From Arenicola marina (taxonomy: Eukaryota > Annelida > Polychaeta > Arenicolidae), in the NCBI GenBank assembly GCA_964019135.1, contig OZ025261.1:30984029-31048028 (forward strand): DNA of 64,000 nucleotides, in the 5' to 3' direction. The notes beneath the pieces are model-generated. The model did no database searches. It was not told where the DNA came from and saw only the letters and a list, made by a program, of their open reading frames with translations. Below, piece after piece: positions 12,291 to 25,300 of the stretch. Positions within the stretch are counted from its first letter, which is position 1. The number at the start of each line of letters is the position of its first letter. Both the position numbers and the translations under genes were made by a program.

Positions 12291-12664
12291 TTTCAGTTGA
12301 TGCCTGGCGTTCTGTCACTGCGACCATTTCCGTCATTTCCTCGGTACCAGCCGTTGCTAAAACGGGGCGGCATATTATGGGATAATAAAATAGCAGATGC
12401 AGAGGTCTGAGTGCTATGAGACAAACACAACGCACAGACACGCATTGCGGCGCCCCCCCCCCACCCACCTCCCCCCGCCCCACACCCCATATCTCATCAG
12501 TCATGTGTGGATGTGTCCTGGCGGGGGGGGGGGTCCAGCAATCAGGCACCTCATCACGGGACATCAACGATCAAGCCTCGTTTAACAAATGTCTATATGA
12601 TGTCTGTGGTTAGTGAGTTATTGGCCCTCTCGCTCTGGTGTGGAGATGTTTCTGTCATAGTGTT
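12291..12664. other. Unique DNA before assembly gap
   Basis: Contains C-runs and G-runs near 12455-12535. No supported gene. Confidence 0.4.
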
Positions 12665-12864
12665 NNNNNNNNNNNNNNNNNNNNNNNNNNNNNNNNNNNN
12701 NNNNNNNNNNNNNNNNNNNNNNNNNNNNNNNNNNNNNNNNNNNNNNNNNNNNNNNNNNNNNNNNNNNNNNNNNNNNNNNNNNNNNNNNNNNNNNNNNNNN
12801 NNNNNNNNNNNNNNNNNNNNNNNNNNNNNNNNNNNNNNNNNNNNNNNNNNNNNNNNNNNNNNNN
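12665..12864. other. Assembly gap of 200 N
   Basis: Exactly 200 N, a placeholder length. It abuts the 21-bp array, so the array is probably collapsed or truncated by the assembly. Confidence 1.
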
Positions 12865-14550
12865 CATGTTGGTAAGGCACCGTTACAGGTTGGTAAGGCA
12901 CCGTTACAGGTTGGTAAGGCACCGTTACAGGTTGGTAAGCCACCGTTACATGTTGGTAAGGCACCGTTACAGGTTGGTAAGGCACCGTTACAGGTTGGTA
13001 AGGCACCGTTACAGGTTGGTAAGGCACCGTTACAGGTTTGTAAGGCACCGTTACAGGTTTGTAAGGCACCGTTACAGGTAGGTAAGCCACCGTTACAGGT
13101 TGGTAAGCCACCGTTACAGGTTGGTAAGCCACCGTTACAGGTTGGTAAGCCACCGTTACAGGTTGGTAAGCCACCGTTACAGGTTGGTAAGCCACCGTTA
13201 CAGGTTGGTAAGGCACAGTTACAGGTGGGTAAGGCCCCGTTACAGTTGGTAAGGCACCGTTACAGGTTGGTAAGCCACCGTTACAGGTTGGTAAGCCACC
13301 GTTACAGGTTGGTAAGGCACCGTTACAGGTTGGTAAGCCACTGTTACAGTTGGTAAGGCACCGTTACAGGTTGGTAAGTCACCGTTACAGGTTGGTAAGC
13401 CACCGTTACAGGTTGGTAAGGCACCGTTACAGGTTGGTAAGCCACCGTTACAGGTTAGTAAGCCACCGTTACAGGTTAGTAAGCCACCGTTACAGGTTGG
13501 TAAGCCACCGTTACATGTTGGTAAGGCACCGTTACAGGTTGGTAAGGCACCGTTACAGGTTGGTAAGGCACCGTTACAGGTTGGTAAGGCACCGTTACAG
13601 GTTTGTAAGGCACCGTTACAGATTTGTAAGGCACCGTTACAGGTTGGTAAGCCACCGTTACAGGTTAGTAAGCCACCGTTACAGGTTAGTAAGCCACCGT
13701 TACAGGTTAGTAAGCCACCGTTACAGGTTAGTAAGCCACCGTTACAGGTTAGTAAGCCACCGTTACAGGTTGGTAAGCCACCGTTACATGTTGGTAAGGC
13801 ACCGTTACAGGTTGGTAAGCCACCGTTACAGGTTGGTAAGGCACCGTTACAGGTTGGTAAGGCACCGTTACAGGTTTGTAAGGCACCGTTACAGGTTTGT
13901 AAGGCACCGTTACAGGTTGGTAAGCCACCGTTACAGGTTGGTAAGCCACCGTTACAGGTTGGTAAGCCACCGTTACAGGTTGGTAAGCCACCGTTACAGG
14001 TTGGTAAGCCACCGTTACAGGTTGGTAAGCCACCGTTACAGGTTGGTAAGGCACAGTTACAGGTGGGTAAGGCCCCGTTACAGTTGGTAAGGCACCGTTA
14101 CAGGTTGGTAAGCCACCGTTACAGGTTGGTAAGCCACCGTTACAGGTTGGTAAGGCACCGTTACAGGTTGGTAAGGCCCCGTTACAGTTGGTAAGGCACC
14201 GTTACAGGTTGGTAAGCCACTGTTACAGTTGGTAAGGCACCGTTACAGGTTGGTAAGTCACCGTTACAGGTTGGTAAGCCACCGTTACAGGTTGGTAAGG
14301 CACCGTTACAGGTTGGTAAGGCACCGTTACAGGTTGGTAAGCCACCGTTACAGGTTGGTAAGGCACCGTTACAGGTTGGTAAGGCACCGTTACAGGTTTG
14401 TAAGGCACCGTTACAGGTTGGTAAGCCACCGTTACAGGTTGGTAAGCCACCGTTACAGGTTGGTAAGCCACCGTTACAGGTTGGTAAGCCACCGTTACAG
14501 GTTGGTAAGCCACTGTTACAGTTGGTAAGCCACCGTTACAGTTGGTAAAG
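12865..14550. repeat. 21-bp tandem array with about 840-bp higher-order period
   Basis: About 80 units of GGTTGGTAAGCCACCGTTAC plus A. Variants include GGTAAGGCACC and GGTTTGTAAGG. The rare block GCACAGTTACAGGTGGGTAA recurs at 13213 and 14051, showing duplication of a block of about 40 units. Because 21 is a multiple of 3, both strands show 7-residue periodic open frames (RLVSHRY and YQPVTVA) that are not genes. The sense strand has a GGTAAG donor-like motif in every unit. Confidence 0.97.
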
Positions 14551-15227
14551 TAGTTACTTTTACGACTGCTCCTAACGTTCTTTCACGTTACTGGGTCTTC
14601 TTATTGTATTGATTAGCACACTGGACAGATCAATAGTCCAGTTTACCCCTGTGCTCAAAATTGGCCAGAAACACGATTTCTCTTTATTTCACTTTATTTC
14701 ATGACATTACAATTCTTTTCATTGACGTTACTCAGTGTGAATGGCGACTGTGGCTACGTTTGCTGAAATGATGGCTTTCCCCCTACCACTGTGCTCCACC
14801 TCACCCACCCCCATAGCTACGGGAATAGCCCCCCCTCCCCCCCCCCACACACACACCCTTCACACAGTGCCATATTTATTTGACTGAGAGCGCCCGGCAT
14901 AATTTTTTCCGTGGGTGATTTCACGGTTGTCGATTTCACTCAGTGAGCAATGTGACGCCATCCTTCAGGCTCTGCGTCCTTCTGTCGTTCCGTCTCCGCA
15001 CATTCCTTTGTCTTCCGGGCCCTATCCTGGAGGTTGGTGCTGAGGGCACTGGGTGGTGGCATCCCATCTAATAAGTACCATCACAGGATAGTTAATGAGG
15101 GCTTATTGGGCGGTTTGGGGCCCTAAAAAGGATCGTGATGGATTTTTCGAGTGAAATACGGACGCGTGTTCGATCTTAGATCATTTTCGGGGACCAGGGA
15201 CTTGGGGCCATATAGCATTGATTTTAT
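14551..15227. other. Unique DNA
   Basis: No gene seen. C-runs occur near 14830-14850. Confidence 0.4.
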
Positions 15228-15310
15228 GGTCTCATGAGGTTCCGCTGCAGCGGTTTAACCCATGCGTGCGCAAGAGCTGCCGGAAACACCAAGTTAGCCC
15301 AATACGTCGT
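15228..15310 (+). mobile_element. Diverged family-1 SINE 3' fragment
   Basis: TCTCATGAGGTTCCGCTGC, TTTAACCCATGCGTGCGCA and GGAAACACCAAG align with the family-1 tail at 25318-25382, with many substitutions. Confidence 0.4.
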
Positions 15311-15364
15311 TCGTAATATGATGCGCGTCGTTTAAATTATTCAGTCTATGATTACTAATTAATT

Positions 15365-15835
15365 AACGTCTGGTGGCGGGACGGGTGGCGAGGGGCGGGA
15401 ACGGGCGGGGCGGGGCTGAGTGGGGAGGGGCGGGAACGGGCGGGGCGGGGCTGAGTGGGGAGGGGCGGAAACGGGCGGGGCGGGGCTGAGTGGGGAGGGG
15501 CGGGAACGGGCGGGGCGGGGCTGAGTGGGGAGGGGCGGGAGCGGGCGGGGCGGGGCTGAGTGGGGAGGGGCGGGAACGGGCGGGGCGGGGCTGAGTGGGG
15601 AGGGGCGGGAACGGGCGGGGAGGGGCGGAAACGGGCGGGGCGAGGCTGAGTGGGGAGGGACGGAAACGGGCGGGGCGGGGCTGAGTGGGGAGGGGCGGGG
15701 CGGGCTGAGTGGGGAGGGGTGGGAACGGGTGGGGCGGGCTGAATGGGGAGGGGTGGGAACGGGTGGGGCTGACTGAGGGGAGGGGAAGGACGGGAACGGG
15801 GGGCGCGGGGTTTAGTGAGGGGCGGGGTGGACCGG
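15365..15835. repeat. G-rich 36-bp minisatellite
   Basis: Units of GGGGCGGGAACGGGCGGGGC plus GGGGCTGAGTGGGGAG. The many G-runs could form G-quadruplexes on the + strand. Units near the 3' end are shorter and diverged. Confidence 0.95.
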
Positions 15836-16079
15836 GAAGAGCCGGGACGGTGTAAACAATAGATCAGAGAACCATCCCGCAAGGGACAAAACTTTTTTTA
15901 GGGTGGGGGTGGGGCGTGGGGGGTACGCAAGAAATGAACCAAATGATAAATGTGTGTGTTGGGCGGGTGGTTTGGGGTCACGTGCCGTGGTTCCGTTGAT
16001 GTCTCCATTGTGCAACTTCCCGGATTGTTACATCTATGTCTCCCCGATGGGGGGTGGGGCGGCTGGGCGAGAGGGTGTT
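15836..16079. other. Unique DNA between two G-rich arrays
   Basis: No supported feature apart from short G-runs. Confidence 0.4.
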
Positions 16080-16425
16080 GAATGGGGGGGGGGGTCGAGG
16101 GTACGGCGAGCAGGTGCGCGGGGGTTTGGGGGGTAGGGGGAGATGGTGGGCGGGCGGGGTGGAGGGTAGGGCGAGAGGGTTTGGGGGGTGGGATGGAGGG
16201 TAGGGCGAGGGTGCGTGGGGATTTAGGGGGTAGGGCGAGAGGGTGCGCGGGGATTTGGGGGGTAGGGCGAGAGGGTGCGTGGGGATTTGGGGGGTAGGGC
16301 GAGAGGGTGCGTGGGGGTTTGGGAGTTTGCGGGGTAGGACGAGAGGGTGTGGGGGTGTGGAGCTCCAGTGTAGCAAATTTGGGAACAAGCGGGAGGGGGA
16401 AGGAAGGGAGGGGGGGGGGGGGCAG
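16080..16425. repeat. G-rich minisatellite
   Basis: Units such as GGGGATTTGGGGGGTAGGGC plus GAGAGGGTGCGT, with the best periodicity between 16190 and 16340. G-rich throughout. Confidence 0.9.
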
Positions 16426-16949
16426 TCCCGGCTTGCTGTCACACTTCTACGGAATCTATGGTCGCCCCATATGTAATGGCGCTCACCGTCAAATACCCCG
16501 GATGGAAACCACGTGACCAGACTTTGATCGGACACGGATGGATGACCTTCACACAGTGACCCCTGTGGGTCGCGGTAACTCACGGCCGGCTTGACTAGGC
16601 ACCCAGTGCTGGGACCGGCATGTTTTACGAGGCGTGGTCTAAGAGGAATGGACCTCGACTGATGAACCTCAACAGCATAGCGGGTGGAGATGAGGTGGTC
16701 GGCTAATTCCAAACTGCCAGGATACCAGTTACTAATCAGTGTAGAGGTGAGAGGATCAGCATCAGTCGACCAACCAAATCATTGATGAGGCGGTCTTCAG
16801 GAGAAATGCCGGTGTATGCTGAGATAATTTATCTGCCCCCATCCCTCTATCTCGAAGAGAAATGGAAACAGAGATTTCGTAATCGTTCTCCTTCCATACA
16901 TCCGCCGTCAGCTTGGTGGGCCAGTCCAGCTAAGCAAAAAGAAGTGTCT

Positions 16950-17077
16950 TGACGTCATGCCGGATGTTGTGACGTGATGCAGGATGTTGTGACGTCATGC
17001 AGGATGTTGTGACGTCATGCAGGATGCTGTGACGTCATGCAGGATGTTGTGTCGTCATGCAGGATGCTGTGACGTCA
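16950..17077 (+). promoter_or_regulatory. Tandem array of CRE/ATF palindromes (20-bp period)
   Basis: Seven copies of a 20-bp unit (TGACGTCATGCAGGATGTTG) occur in strict register. TGACGTCA is intact at 16950, 16990, 17010, 17030 and 17070; two copies are altered at 16970 (TGACGTGA) and 17050 (TGTCGTCA). TGACGTCA is the full cAMP-response element bound by CREB/ATF bZIP dimers. A period close to two helical turns puts the sites on about the same DNA face. The array ends 290 bp before exon 1, so it could be an intronic enhancer or a chance minisatellite. Confidence 0.6.
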
Positions 17078-17159
17078 GGCGGAAACACGGGATGGCGATG
17101 TTGGTGTGGGAACCCTGGCACCCGCACCTGGGGCCACTGCTACCCAACCCCCATTCCCT

Positions 17160-17225
17160 TTCCCCGGGATATTTTTACCCCACCTTAGCCTGTTTGCACA
17201 CAAACGGCCTAAAATATCCGATATT
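17160..17225 (+). mobile_element. Diverged family-1 SINE 3' fragment
   Basis: CCCGGGATATTTTTACCCC, then TTAGCCTGTTTGCACACAAA and CGGCCTAAAATA, resemble the family-1 tail. It lies just before the T-rich tract upstream of exon 1. Confidence 0.4.
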
Positions 17226-17365
17226 TCAATTTTTAATTTTTTTTTTTTTTTTCAGGAGCTTTATTGACCATTTTTGTCGGTTTATTTGCCATTTTTTTCA
17301 GTTTATTCTACACAAAAGTGGCCTTAGACACCAGGATGTAATGTGTGTCGGTGTTGTTGTTTCAG

Positions 17366-17440
17366 AACCAGGATGGTGAGACCGCCCTCCACTGTGCCTC
17401 CCAGTACGGCCACACGGACAGCGTCAGCACGCTCCTAGAG
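17366..17440 (+). CDS. Exon 1 of the window: ankyrin repeat
   Basis: This is a 75-nt exon of 25 codons, phase 0 at both ends. It follows TTGTTGTTTCAG and precedes the donor GTAAGG. It encodes [16 protein letters not shown] and then TDSVSTLLE, a canonical first half of an ankyrin repeat (TALHCA..GH..V..LL). ANKS1 proteins have nearly the same sequence at the fourth repeat (ETALHCAAQYGH). No coding sequence resembling the earlier ankyrin repeats was found between 1 and 17365, so the preceding intron is more than 17 kb long if this exon is internal. Confidence 0.92.
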
Positions 17441-20400
17441 GTAAGGCAGTCATTTAAAGCTGCTCATACAGCAATTCTCCACTTGCAATATGATTTTCAT
17501 CCTATGCACAACTGTCTTGGATACCTTTTCCGACTCGGATAATATCAGCTCGAAATAGAAAATATGCGAAATGTTATCATATGTTAAAAGGCAAAAGACC
17601 GCGTGATTCCCGAAGTTAGATGACGTAGTACACAAGAAAGCCACATTTTCCCACACGTGATGCACTAATATTGGTGCCGCTTATCACGCGACTGCAGAAT
17701 CGGCTGTGATATCAATCTGACTGCATAGCAAGTACGAAAATAGCCGCTACATCTAAAGATTTAACTATACAGATAGAAGGATGATGTTGCACCGCGTGAG
17801 AGTTACAGCAGCGTAGCTTTTAAAGCCCATCAATTAGAAAGGTCCTAATTGAACTTGTAACATAATTATGCTGTAGTCATTAGGTTAATATTCCGAATTC
17901 CGACCGCCAATTTTAATGCAATTTGACGAAAATAGCCAAAACGTTTTTATGAGACAATAATTTCACGTTTTTAATAGGTTTTCAAGTAGGTAAATAAACA
18001 AGCCTTAGTTAAAGAAACGATAAAGTTAATAAATACATGGGTGGTAAATTATTAATCTTTTGGCCACCCACCCGTTCTCCACCGGACATAGCGTGAATTC
18101 CCAGATCGATGTAACCCAAAGGACCGAAACACTCAGCGAAAGGTCACCCCAGAAATACCCACAATTCAACCCCCACTTCCCTGCTCCATCGCCCCCCCCC
18201 CCTCTGCGCCCGCCCCCTTAAGACCAGGGGTGTTTTGGGTGACAGTTGCATTCTGTGAAAGATGGTGTGGGAGAGGAAGGGGTGGGGGGGGGACTCCACC
18301 CGCTTCACCCCACCCCCCGATCCCCTCAACTTTATTAAGTTACTGGCCGGGCTCTGTTGTCGCTGGCCTCAGCCACGTCCTCCATCATTCATCCTGGTAT
18401 TCAGCCCTCCTGTCTCCCCTTTGTGTCGTCCTTGTATGACCTTGACCTGGTTATCCCGGTGGTCGATATAGTACGGAGCGAGGTTACCCGGTGTGTGCGG
18501 CTTCTCTCTCGCGGCTCTCGTTCATTGTCGCAGTGAGCGTGACTCTCGCGAGATGTGTAATCCGATCCACGAGATCGAGGGCAGTGTGATTCCACCAGTG
18601 ATATCGCATCTGGATTGAACACTCTAAGGTGAGAGAACTACTGGGTTGGGGGATTAGCTAGGACTGACAATGAGTGGAGAAAGCTGTTCATTAATTCATC
18701 TTGACATAGCTACCATCCACTTGTCACAGCATATCAATCTTGTTAATGTAGTAGTTGTTACTATTCGGGCAAAGCTGTCACCTTTCTGGCAAGGTTGTCA
18801 CTATTCTGGCAAAATTGTCACTATTCTGACAAAGCTGTCATTCCTCTGACACAGTTGTCATTATTATGACAAAACTGTCAACATTCTGACAAAACTGTCA
18901 TTATGTTAACAAGGTTGGCAACTTTCTGACAAATCTCTGAACATTCTGCCTAAGCTGTCGACATTCTGACACATATGTGAACATTCTGTCATCCCGCTGG
19001 CACGGTCACCACCCATCAGTCTATTGCTATAGTGGCTGGGATTCGATTTTAACGCTACTTTCCATATAATGTAATGAAAGAAGAAAATGACGCCACCAAT
19101 TTGGCGAACCTTGTCATTAACAGAGTTGTCCCACGAAGGCGTTTACTGCTGAGCAACGTGGGCTGTTGTCGCCATGTTGATTGTCGTCATGACGACGCCG
19201 ATGTAATTAAACCGCCTCTGACGTAACACAGTAATGGCGACCGGGGTGAAAAACTTAGCGGAGGTTAACATACGGCGCCCTCTTTCGGATGAATGTCTGG
19301 GACCCTTGGTTGTCCAGGGGCCGCCAGTTGCCATGTGACTCGGGCCATGTTGCACGCCAGGCACGGCGGTGGGCTCCGGGACATGAATGGGCCGTTAAGA
19401 AAGGACCACGTGACGTTTATGACCCCGTTTTACGGCGTGACGTCACCACGCCCGGCTTGGTTTACGACACCGCGAATTTGTGACCTGAAACTGAGCTTCC
19501 ACCATCGGTTTTTGTCACTGTTTTTTTTTCTTTTTGTGACCTGTGGTGTCGTGTGTTTGTCACTGCTTCTTTGTGTGACCTCTGATGACGTGTCAGCACC
19601 TTGGCGGGCGTAGGGGGCGGGGGTCGGGGCGGGGGTCGGGGCGGGGGTCGGGGGGTGTCAAGGAAGAGAGACAATTGAAACCCGCGGGGACGAGTAAAGA
19701 ATGGCGTCTTCAAAATGTGCCGGTTTTGGAGAAGTTGATAACACCCGGCTCAGGTTTATGCGTAGGTTTGAGGGTTTATCTGGCTGTAAGGCTCTCGTCC
19801 TACTGCCTTGTGAGGACTCACAGGTCTAATGTCATCTCCACAATAACGACGGAGGTTGTCCTCTGATCGAGGAGAGATATTGAGCGTTGTACATATCCCC
19901 CGTAGTGGGAGGTGGTCAGGGAGAGTGAAGTGGCTGAGAGACCCCGAGACCCCGAGCGACCACGTGTTGCTAACGCTTTTGAACAATTGTTACCAGGCAT
20001 CATTAGCCTTTTATGTCGTCATTATCATGACGTCATCTTCTGGCGCGATACGTCGTTGGTCACTAGGCAACAGATTGCTAGTGGCCACAGTGTGACCACG
20101 TCAACCACGGTAGCGTCAATAACCTAGCCTGGTTCCGCTGTCCCAACTTCGCTCGCTCAGCAACTTGTGTGCAAAGCTCCCCACACGGTGACGCTACACA
20201 AGCTCCGCTTTTACTGCTGCGGTCGGCCGGAGGCAAATTTCAAGATTATTATTTTGGCTTTTACTCAATGTCAAGATGGCCTCACCGCATGACAACATTG
20301 TAACAGTTGTGTTACTTATTTCCGAGTGGCCGGAGTCACAAAAATGGCGAACGAATGGTTAGGCAATTATAGGCTTTATTTCCTGTAAATGACAACACAA

Positions 20401-22306
20401 GGCTTTAACACAGGGCGGTCTGCCTGTTATAATTCTCGCTTCGGTTGTGTTTATAACACTAAATATACACTTATCTAGTAACAGTTACTGAAAGTTACTC
20501 TAGGAAAACAAATTAAGATACATACCTGTAAATGACAACACAAGGCTTTAACACAGGGCGGTCTGTCTGTTATAATTCTCGCTTCGGTTGTGAGGACCAG
20601 TTTTTAGACTAGCCGCCACAACCATAGCATTGGCGCCTTATAATTATTAGCCAATCACAGCTAGCCACCAGGTGTCCCTTCACCCAATAGGAATTTAACT
20701 TTTTTAAAGCAGCGCGAAAAACAATACCACTCCCTATTTTCCTTCTACAACCGCCTCCCTTAACGCATTCCTGCCACATGTGTCTAGACAATGTAAAAAT
20801 CTATATTGTCGTCTATCTGAAGAAAAATATATAGCTGGAGGATGTAATTTAGACAGCTCGTTAAGTCTATGCATCCTATGCCATTGCGCTGGAACAATTG
20901 TCTATATATATATCCCCTATACAGTATCTTCGTGGAGAAATATAAAATAAAAGATAAAACCTTAATACTTCTCAGAACTCTGTGCGCCAGTTATGCTTTT
21001 TCCACGATGGCAGATATTTGCGAAGTCATGTATACTATGTGTCTGTGTCTAGGGAATCTGGTTCATTTATGATGCATTCATTATTTCGGGTTTGGTTCTT
21101 TGGCCCAGTTTAACCCATGTTTGCACAAAGGGCACCGAAAAGGGTTAATTCATTCATTGATTCCCCTTAACATCCAGCCCCCATAAGCCCCCCCCCCCAC
21201 CCCCGACCAGCACCCCCCACCACCCCTCCGGTAGGCCCCCACCTCACCCCCCCCCCATCCCCTCCCCCGTTTCCCTCCCGGCCACCACCCTACCCATGTG
21301 GGTCCCAGGGCGCCATCCAGGGTTTAACTATTGTCGTCTCAGACATAAACTGCGACTGTTTTAGTACACGTCTCGGGTGGTGTGGCCGAGAACTGGGTCC
21401 TTTGACAATATAGTCGCGTTGTCATGCCAACGGACACGTGATCAGCAGAGGATCAATACCTGTTTTCACCGTCTGGACACGTTGAATGAACCACAATGTG
21501 TGTCGGTGGAAATTTCCATTTAACTTCTTGATTTTATGATTATATATTATATTCTAGTTATATATATAAGTATATCTTACTCATAATCGTCTCGGAGAAG
21601 CGATATTCAGTTTACCATTTAGCAGTTTTTCATTACGCGATATTTAATTTATGTTGCCAGTTCCACGCGGACCCGTTGCTACGCAACCTGCGCAGTGAGA
21701 CGCCGCTGGCGCTCGCCGCGCAATACGGTCGCCTGGAGACGGTCCAGCTGTTGCTAAGGAAGCAGCCACACCTGCTGACGACAGAGGACCCGGATGAGAA
21801 ATCTGCCCTCCACCTAGCGGCGCGCAACGGCCACCGCCAGGTGGTAGCACTACTGCTCGAGGCCGGCTTCGACATCAACAAACGGGTGAGTAGAGCAGAG
21901 CGGGGCGCCCCCTGTGTGGTGAATGTCGCTATATGCCGTGATAAATGGGTCATTGCTACTAATGCCTGGTTGCCATGGGCGTCCGTCATAATGCGAGGAC
22001 AAAGCAACCCGCAATAAAACGCCCATAAAACCATGACCCTCTTCCTGGATTAAGGATAACGACGTTGGAATGTGGTGTTGATCTTTATGTGCATTTGACC
22101 TTGCGTGCCCCGCCCGCCGCTGGGCGATAATAGGCCGCCACGTACGGCCGACAATAGAATTAGAGGTGATGATTTCCCGGGAGAACCATTGCATGTTTAG
22201 TGACAGTTCCCGCGAGTCTGACCCTTGCGCGAGAGAGAACTAGGTGGGAAGGAGTGAGTTGGGGAAGGGGGTGGGGGGGGGGGTGAGAGGAAGAGAGATA
22301 GGAAGG

Positions 22307-22337
<31 letters not shown>

Positions 22338-25300
22338 GAGCGGGAGGGAGGGACCCAATATCCCGATTACTCCATGACAACAGATGGGTTTGCGATGGGT
22401 GTGAGCGGAAATCAAGCGGTTTCCGCTTGCTCCTGGTCTCTCCAGGGAGCGCGGGTTATGCGGCTTATCACGTGACCTTGAAGGCGGGCGTGATTGGTTG
22501 ATTCCAATCAGGTGACGTCCGCGTCCAGGGCCTGGCGCCCTTTGTCCGGTACCTGTGTCCAGCATGGGAGAGGGTGTGGGGTGTTGGGGGGAGGAGTAAC
22601 TCCTACGGCTAGAGACCCGTCGATTGAGTTATGGGGGTGGGCGTATAAGCATGACACTATTAGATCTGGCGTATTGATTGCTAGGTTAATGCATGAATGT
22701 GGACCTTATCACTGAAAAAATATATCGGACTATAGATCGAAATGTGGTTCTATCATAAATATCATACGAGTTATGGCAAGAGCTTCGCGTAACGGGTATT
22801 CCATATGGTATACGGTATGCTGGTATTCCATATGGTATACGGTATGCTGGTATGCCATAGGGTATTCGGGTATGGCGTGGGCCAAGGTAACTTCAAAGAG
22901 TCACGTTCGACAAAAGAGAAGGAGTAAAAGGAATTTGTTAGTTTGATTCGTATGTGTGCTATTATCGCCCTCATCTTCTTCTCGTTGACACCCCCCCCCC
23001 ACCCCCGCCCCCCTCTTCCTTCCTGTCCAGTCATTTCACGGTTTGTAATTCGCGAGATAATTTTCGCTGGATTTAATCATCCGGTTGCCTCTTCTGTTGC
23101 CTAACGAATACTTGTTAACAAATTGATGCCTTGTTCCCTGTTAATCCCCTGTTGATTATCTCCTCGTCCTGACAACCACCCCCACCTCCTACCCCCACCT
23201 CCTACACCCACCTCCTACCCCCACCTCCTACACCCACCTCCTACCCCCCACCCCCCTCCTCCCGCACCCGACTGGGCCGCTTTCCCAGGCTCTGTGACCT
23301 CGCTACCTTGCCATCAGCGTCCCATCAGCGGCCATTTTGTTTTGCGAAGGTCCCGTATGACGACGGTGACGGCGTTCCTGTTTATAGACGACAGCCATCA
23401 GCTGTCACGTGACAGGTGATCGCTCACAGTAATTTCCACTTCCGTCTCCCGCCGTTCTCTCGTAAGTTCTGTGATCTGGGCGCCGCGACGAGCGACTGAC
23501 CCAGTTAGCCCGATGTTCGGGGAATTATGACCAGGATCTGAGGTGTAAAGACCTGAGGTGTCAGCCTGATTTGTGATCCTGCTTTATTACAGCGACAGGA
23601 GGGCCGCTACCCGTGGCTCAGGGTGTCACGTGTCTCAAAAATTAAGTGAATAATCAACCGTGACGTCACTGGTCTAATGTGCGCCCTGTTGTGACGTGAC
23701 TGATTCATAAAGTGGGGTTGCCATTGTGTGACGTCACTTTTTTATGGTGTGCGGTTACCATTTGGTTGACGTCTGTGATTGATATTGTGAGGTTACCGTG
23801 ATATGACTTCACTGATTCCGATTGTGAGATTACCACGACGTAGAAACCTATAGTGATGTCACTGACTAAAGAGTGGTGAACACCCAACCGTTACGTCAGT
23901 TGCTATGGTGACTTGCTCGCAAAGTAACGCTACCTTGGTGATTACACATTCGTGACGTCGATTGGTGACGTCATATAGCCAGCAGATGCGTCCATGATCC
24001 ATTCCTGAAACACGAAGGGGGTCACCCCGTGGTCTAGTGGGTAGAGCGGTCGAGTGTGATCTGCTAGGCCAGCCCAACCGGCCGGTGCGCGGTTCGAATC
24101 TCACGCGTGCAATGCTTAGGCTTTCTTGATTCATAAAGAGTAGGGACCACTCCCGGGGAAATGGCTCCTCTCTAACATGACATTTCCCACAGTCGCGATA
24201 TGACCTTTGACATGGGTTAGAGCGCCCTAATCACCCTACCCCACCCCCTCGTGTCTTCCAGACGGAGACTGGTTCCGCTCTCCACGAGGCGGCGCTGTTC
24301 GGCAAGAAGGATGTGGTACGAGTGCTTCTCAAACGAGGTAAGAATCACAACCCATGGACAAAATGTCGGACTGAGTCGGAAATAACTTAGGCACCACGTG
24401 AAATATCCCATAATGCATGCAATGCAGTTTGATTTCTCGGAGTACGTATGCCAGGTAAGCGGTGCTACAATTTTTGGTCCACTGCCTTATGCCTTTATAT
24501 GTAACAGTTCATTCGCGTACTTTATACATTTTATTGATGTACGTTTCATTGATGTACATTTCATTGATGTACATTTCATTGATGTACATTTCATTGATGT
24601 ACATTTCATTGATGTACATTTCATTGATGTACATTTCATTGATGTACGTTTCATTGATGTACATTTCATTGATGTGCGTTTCATTGAGGTACATTTCATT
24701 GGTGTACATTTCATTGATGTACATTTCATTGATGTACGTTTCATTGATGTACATTTCATTGATGTATATTTCATTGGTGTACGTTTCATTGAGGTACATT
24801 TTATTGATGTACATTTCATTGATGTACGTTTCATTGAGGTACATTTTATTGATGTACGTTTCATTGATGTACATTTCATTGGAGTACATTTCATTTTGTT
24901 TATCCAATGAACAACGCAACAGGTATCGACGTCAACCTGACTGACTCCGAGAGCAGGACTCCTCTGGAGGTGCTGAGCGAACACCAATCGCAAATATCAC
25001 TGGACACCGGAAAACTCATCCTAGGTCAGCAACCACACCCCTCTTCCCCACACCTGTCCTCCGGCATCCCCTCCCCACCGCCGCATCACACGTTTTTTTC
25101 CATGGCGAAGCTTTCTACCACTGTGACCAAGGATAAAATCGCACTGTTTCTGCCCCCCCCCACCTCTCCTCCCCTTCACATGGCTGCCTCTGAGCCCAGG
25201 CGGGGGGGCCTCCCTGGTGTAGTGGTTAGCGCACTAGACCGCAGATCAATAGGTCCTGGGTTCGAATCCGGGCTCGGGCACCTAATCTGGGGCATGTTTC

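Larger units (their letters stand above)
17441..21660 (+). other. Intron 1 (4.2 kb)
   Basis: Intron between exons 1 and 2. It holds a degenerate array at 18755-18990, a 68-bp direct repeat pair at 20382/20525, a family-1 SINE fragment near 21085-21150, C-rich runs at 21185-21265 and otherwise unique AT-rich DNA. Open frames in it have no family resemblance. Confidence 0.7.
21886..24261 (+). other. Intron 2 (2.4 kb)
   Basis: Contains a GA-repeat (22300-22335), a 27-bp repeat (22795-22872), C-rich CACCTCCTAC units (23165-23260), dispersed CRE-like sites and a SINE just before exon 3. Confidence 0.7.

Noticed and set aside
12268..12567. Minus-strand 99-codon frame
   Set aside because: It crosses C/G homopolymer runs, has no family resemblance and borders the gap.
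15365..16425. CpG-island promoter
   Set aside because: The GC content comes from G-rich minisatellites, and there is no adjoining first exon.
25208..25282. Functional tRNA gene
   Set aside because: A and B boxes are present but the acceptor arms do not pair well and a SINE tail follows that is repeated elsewhere.
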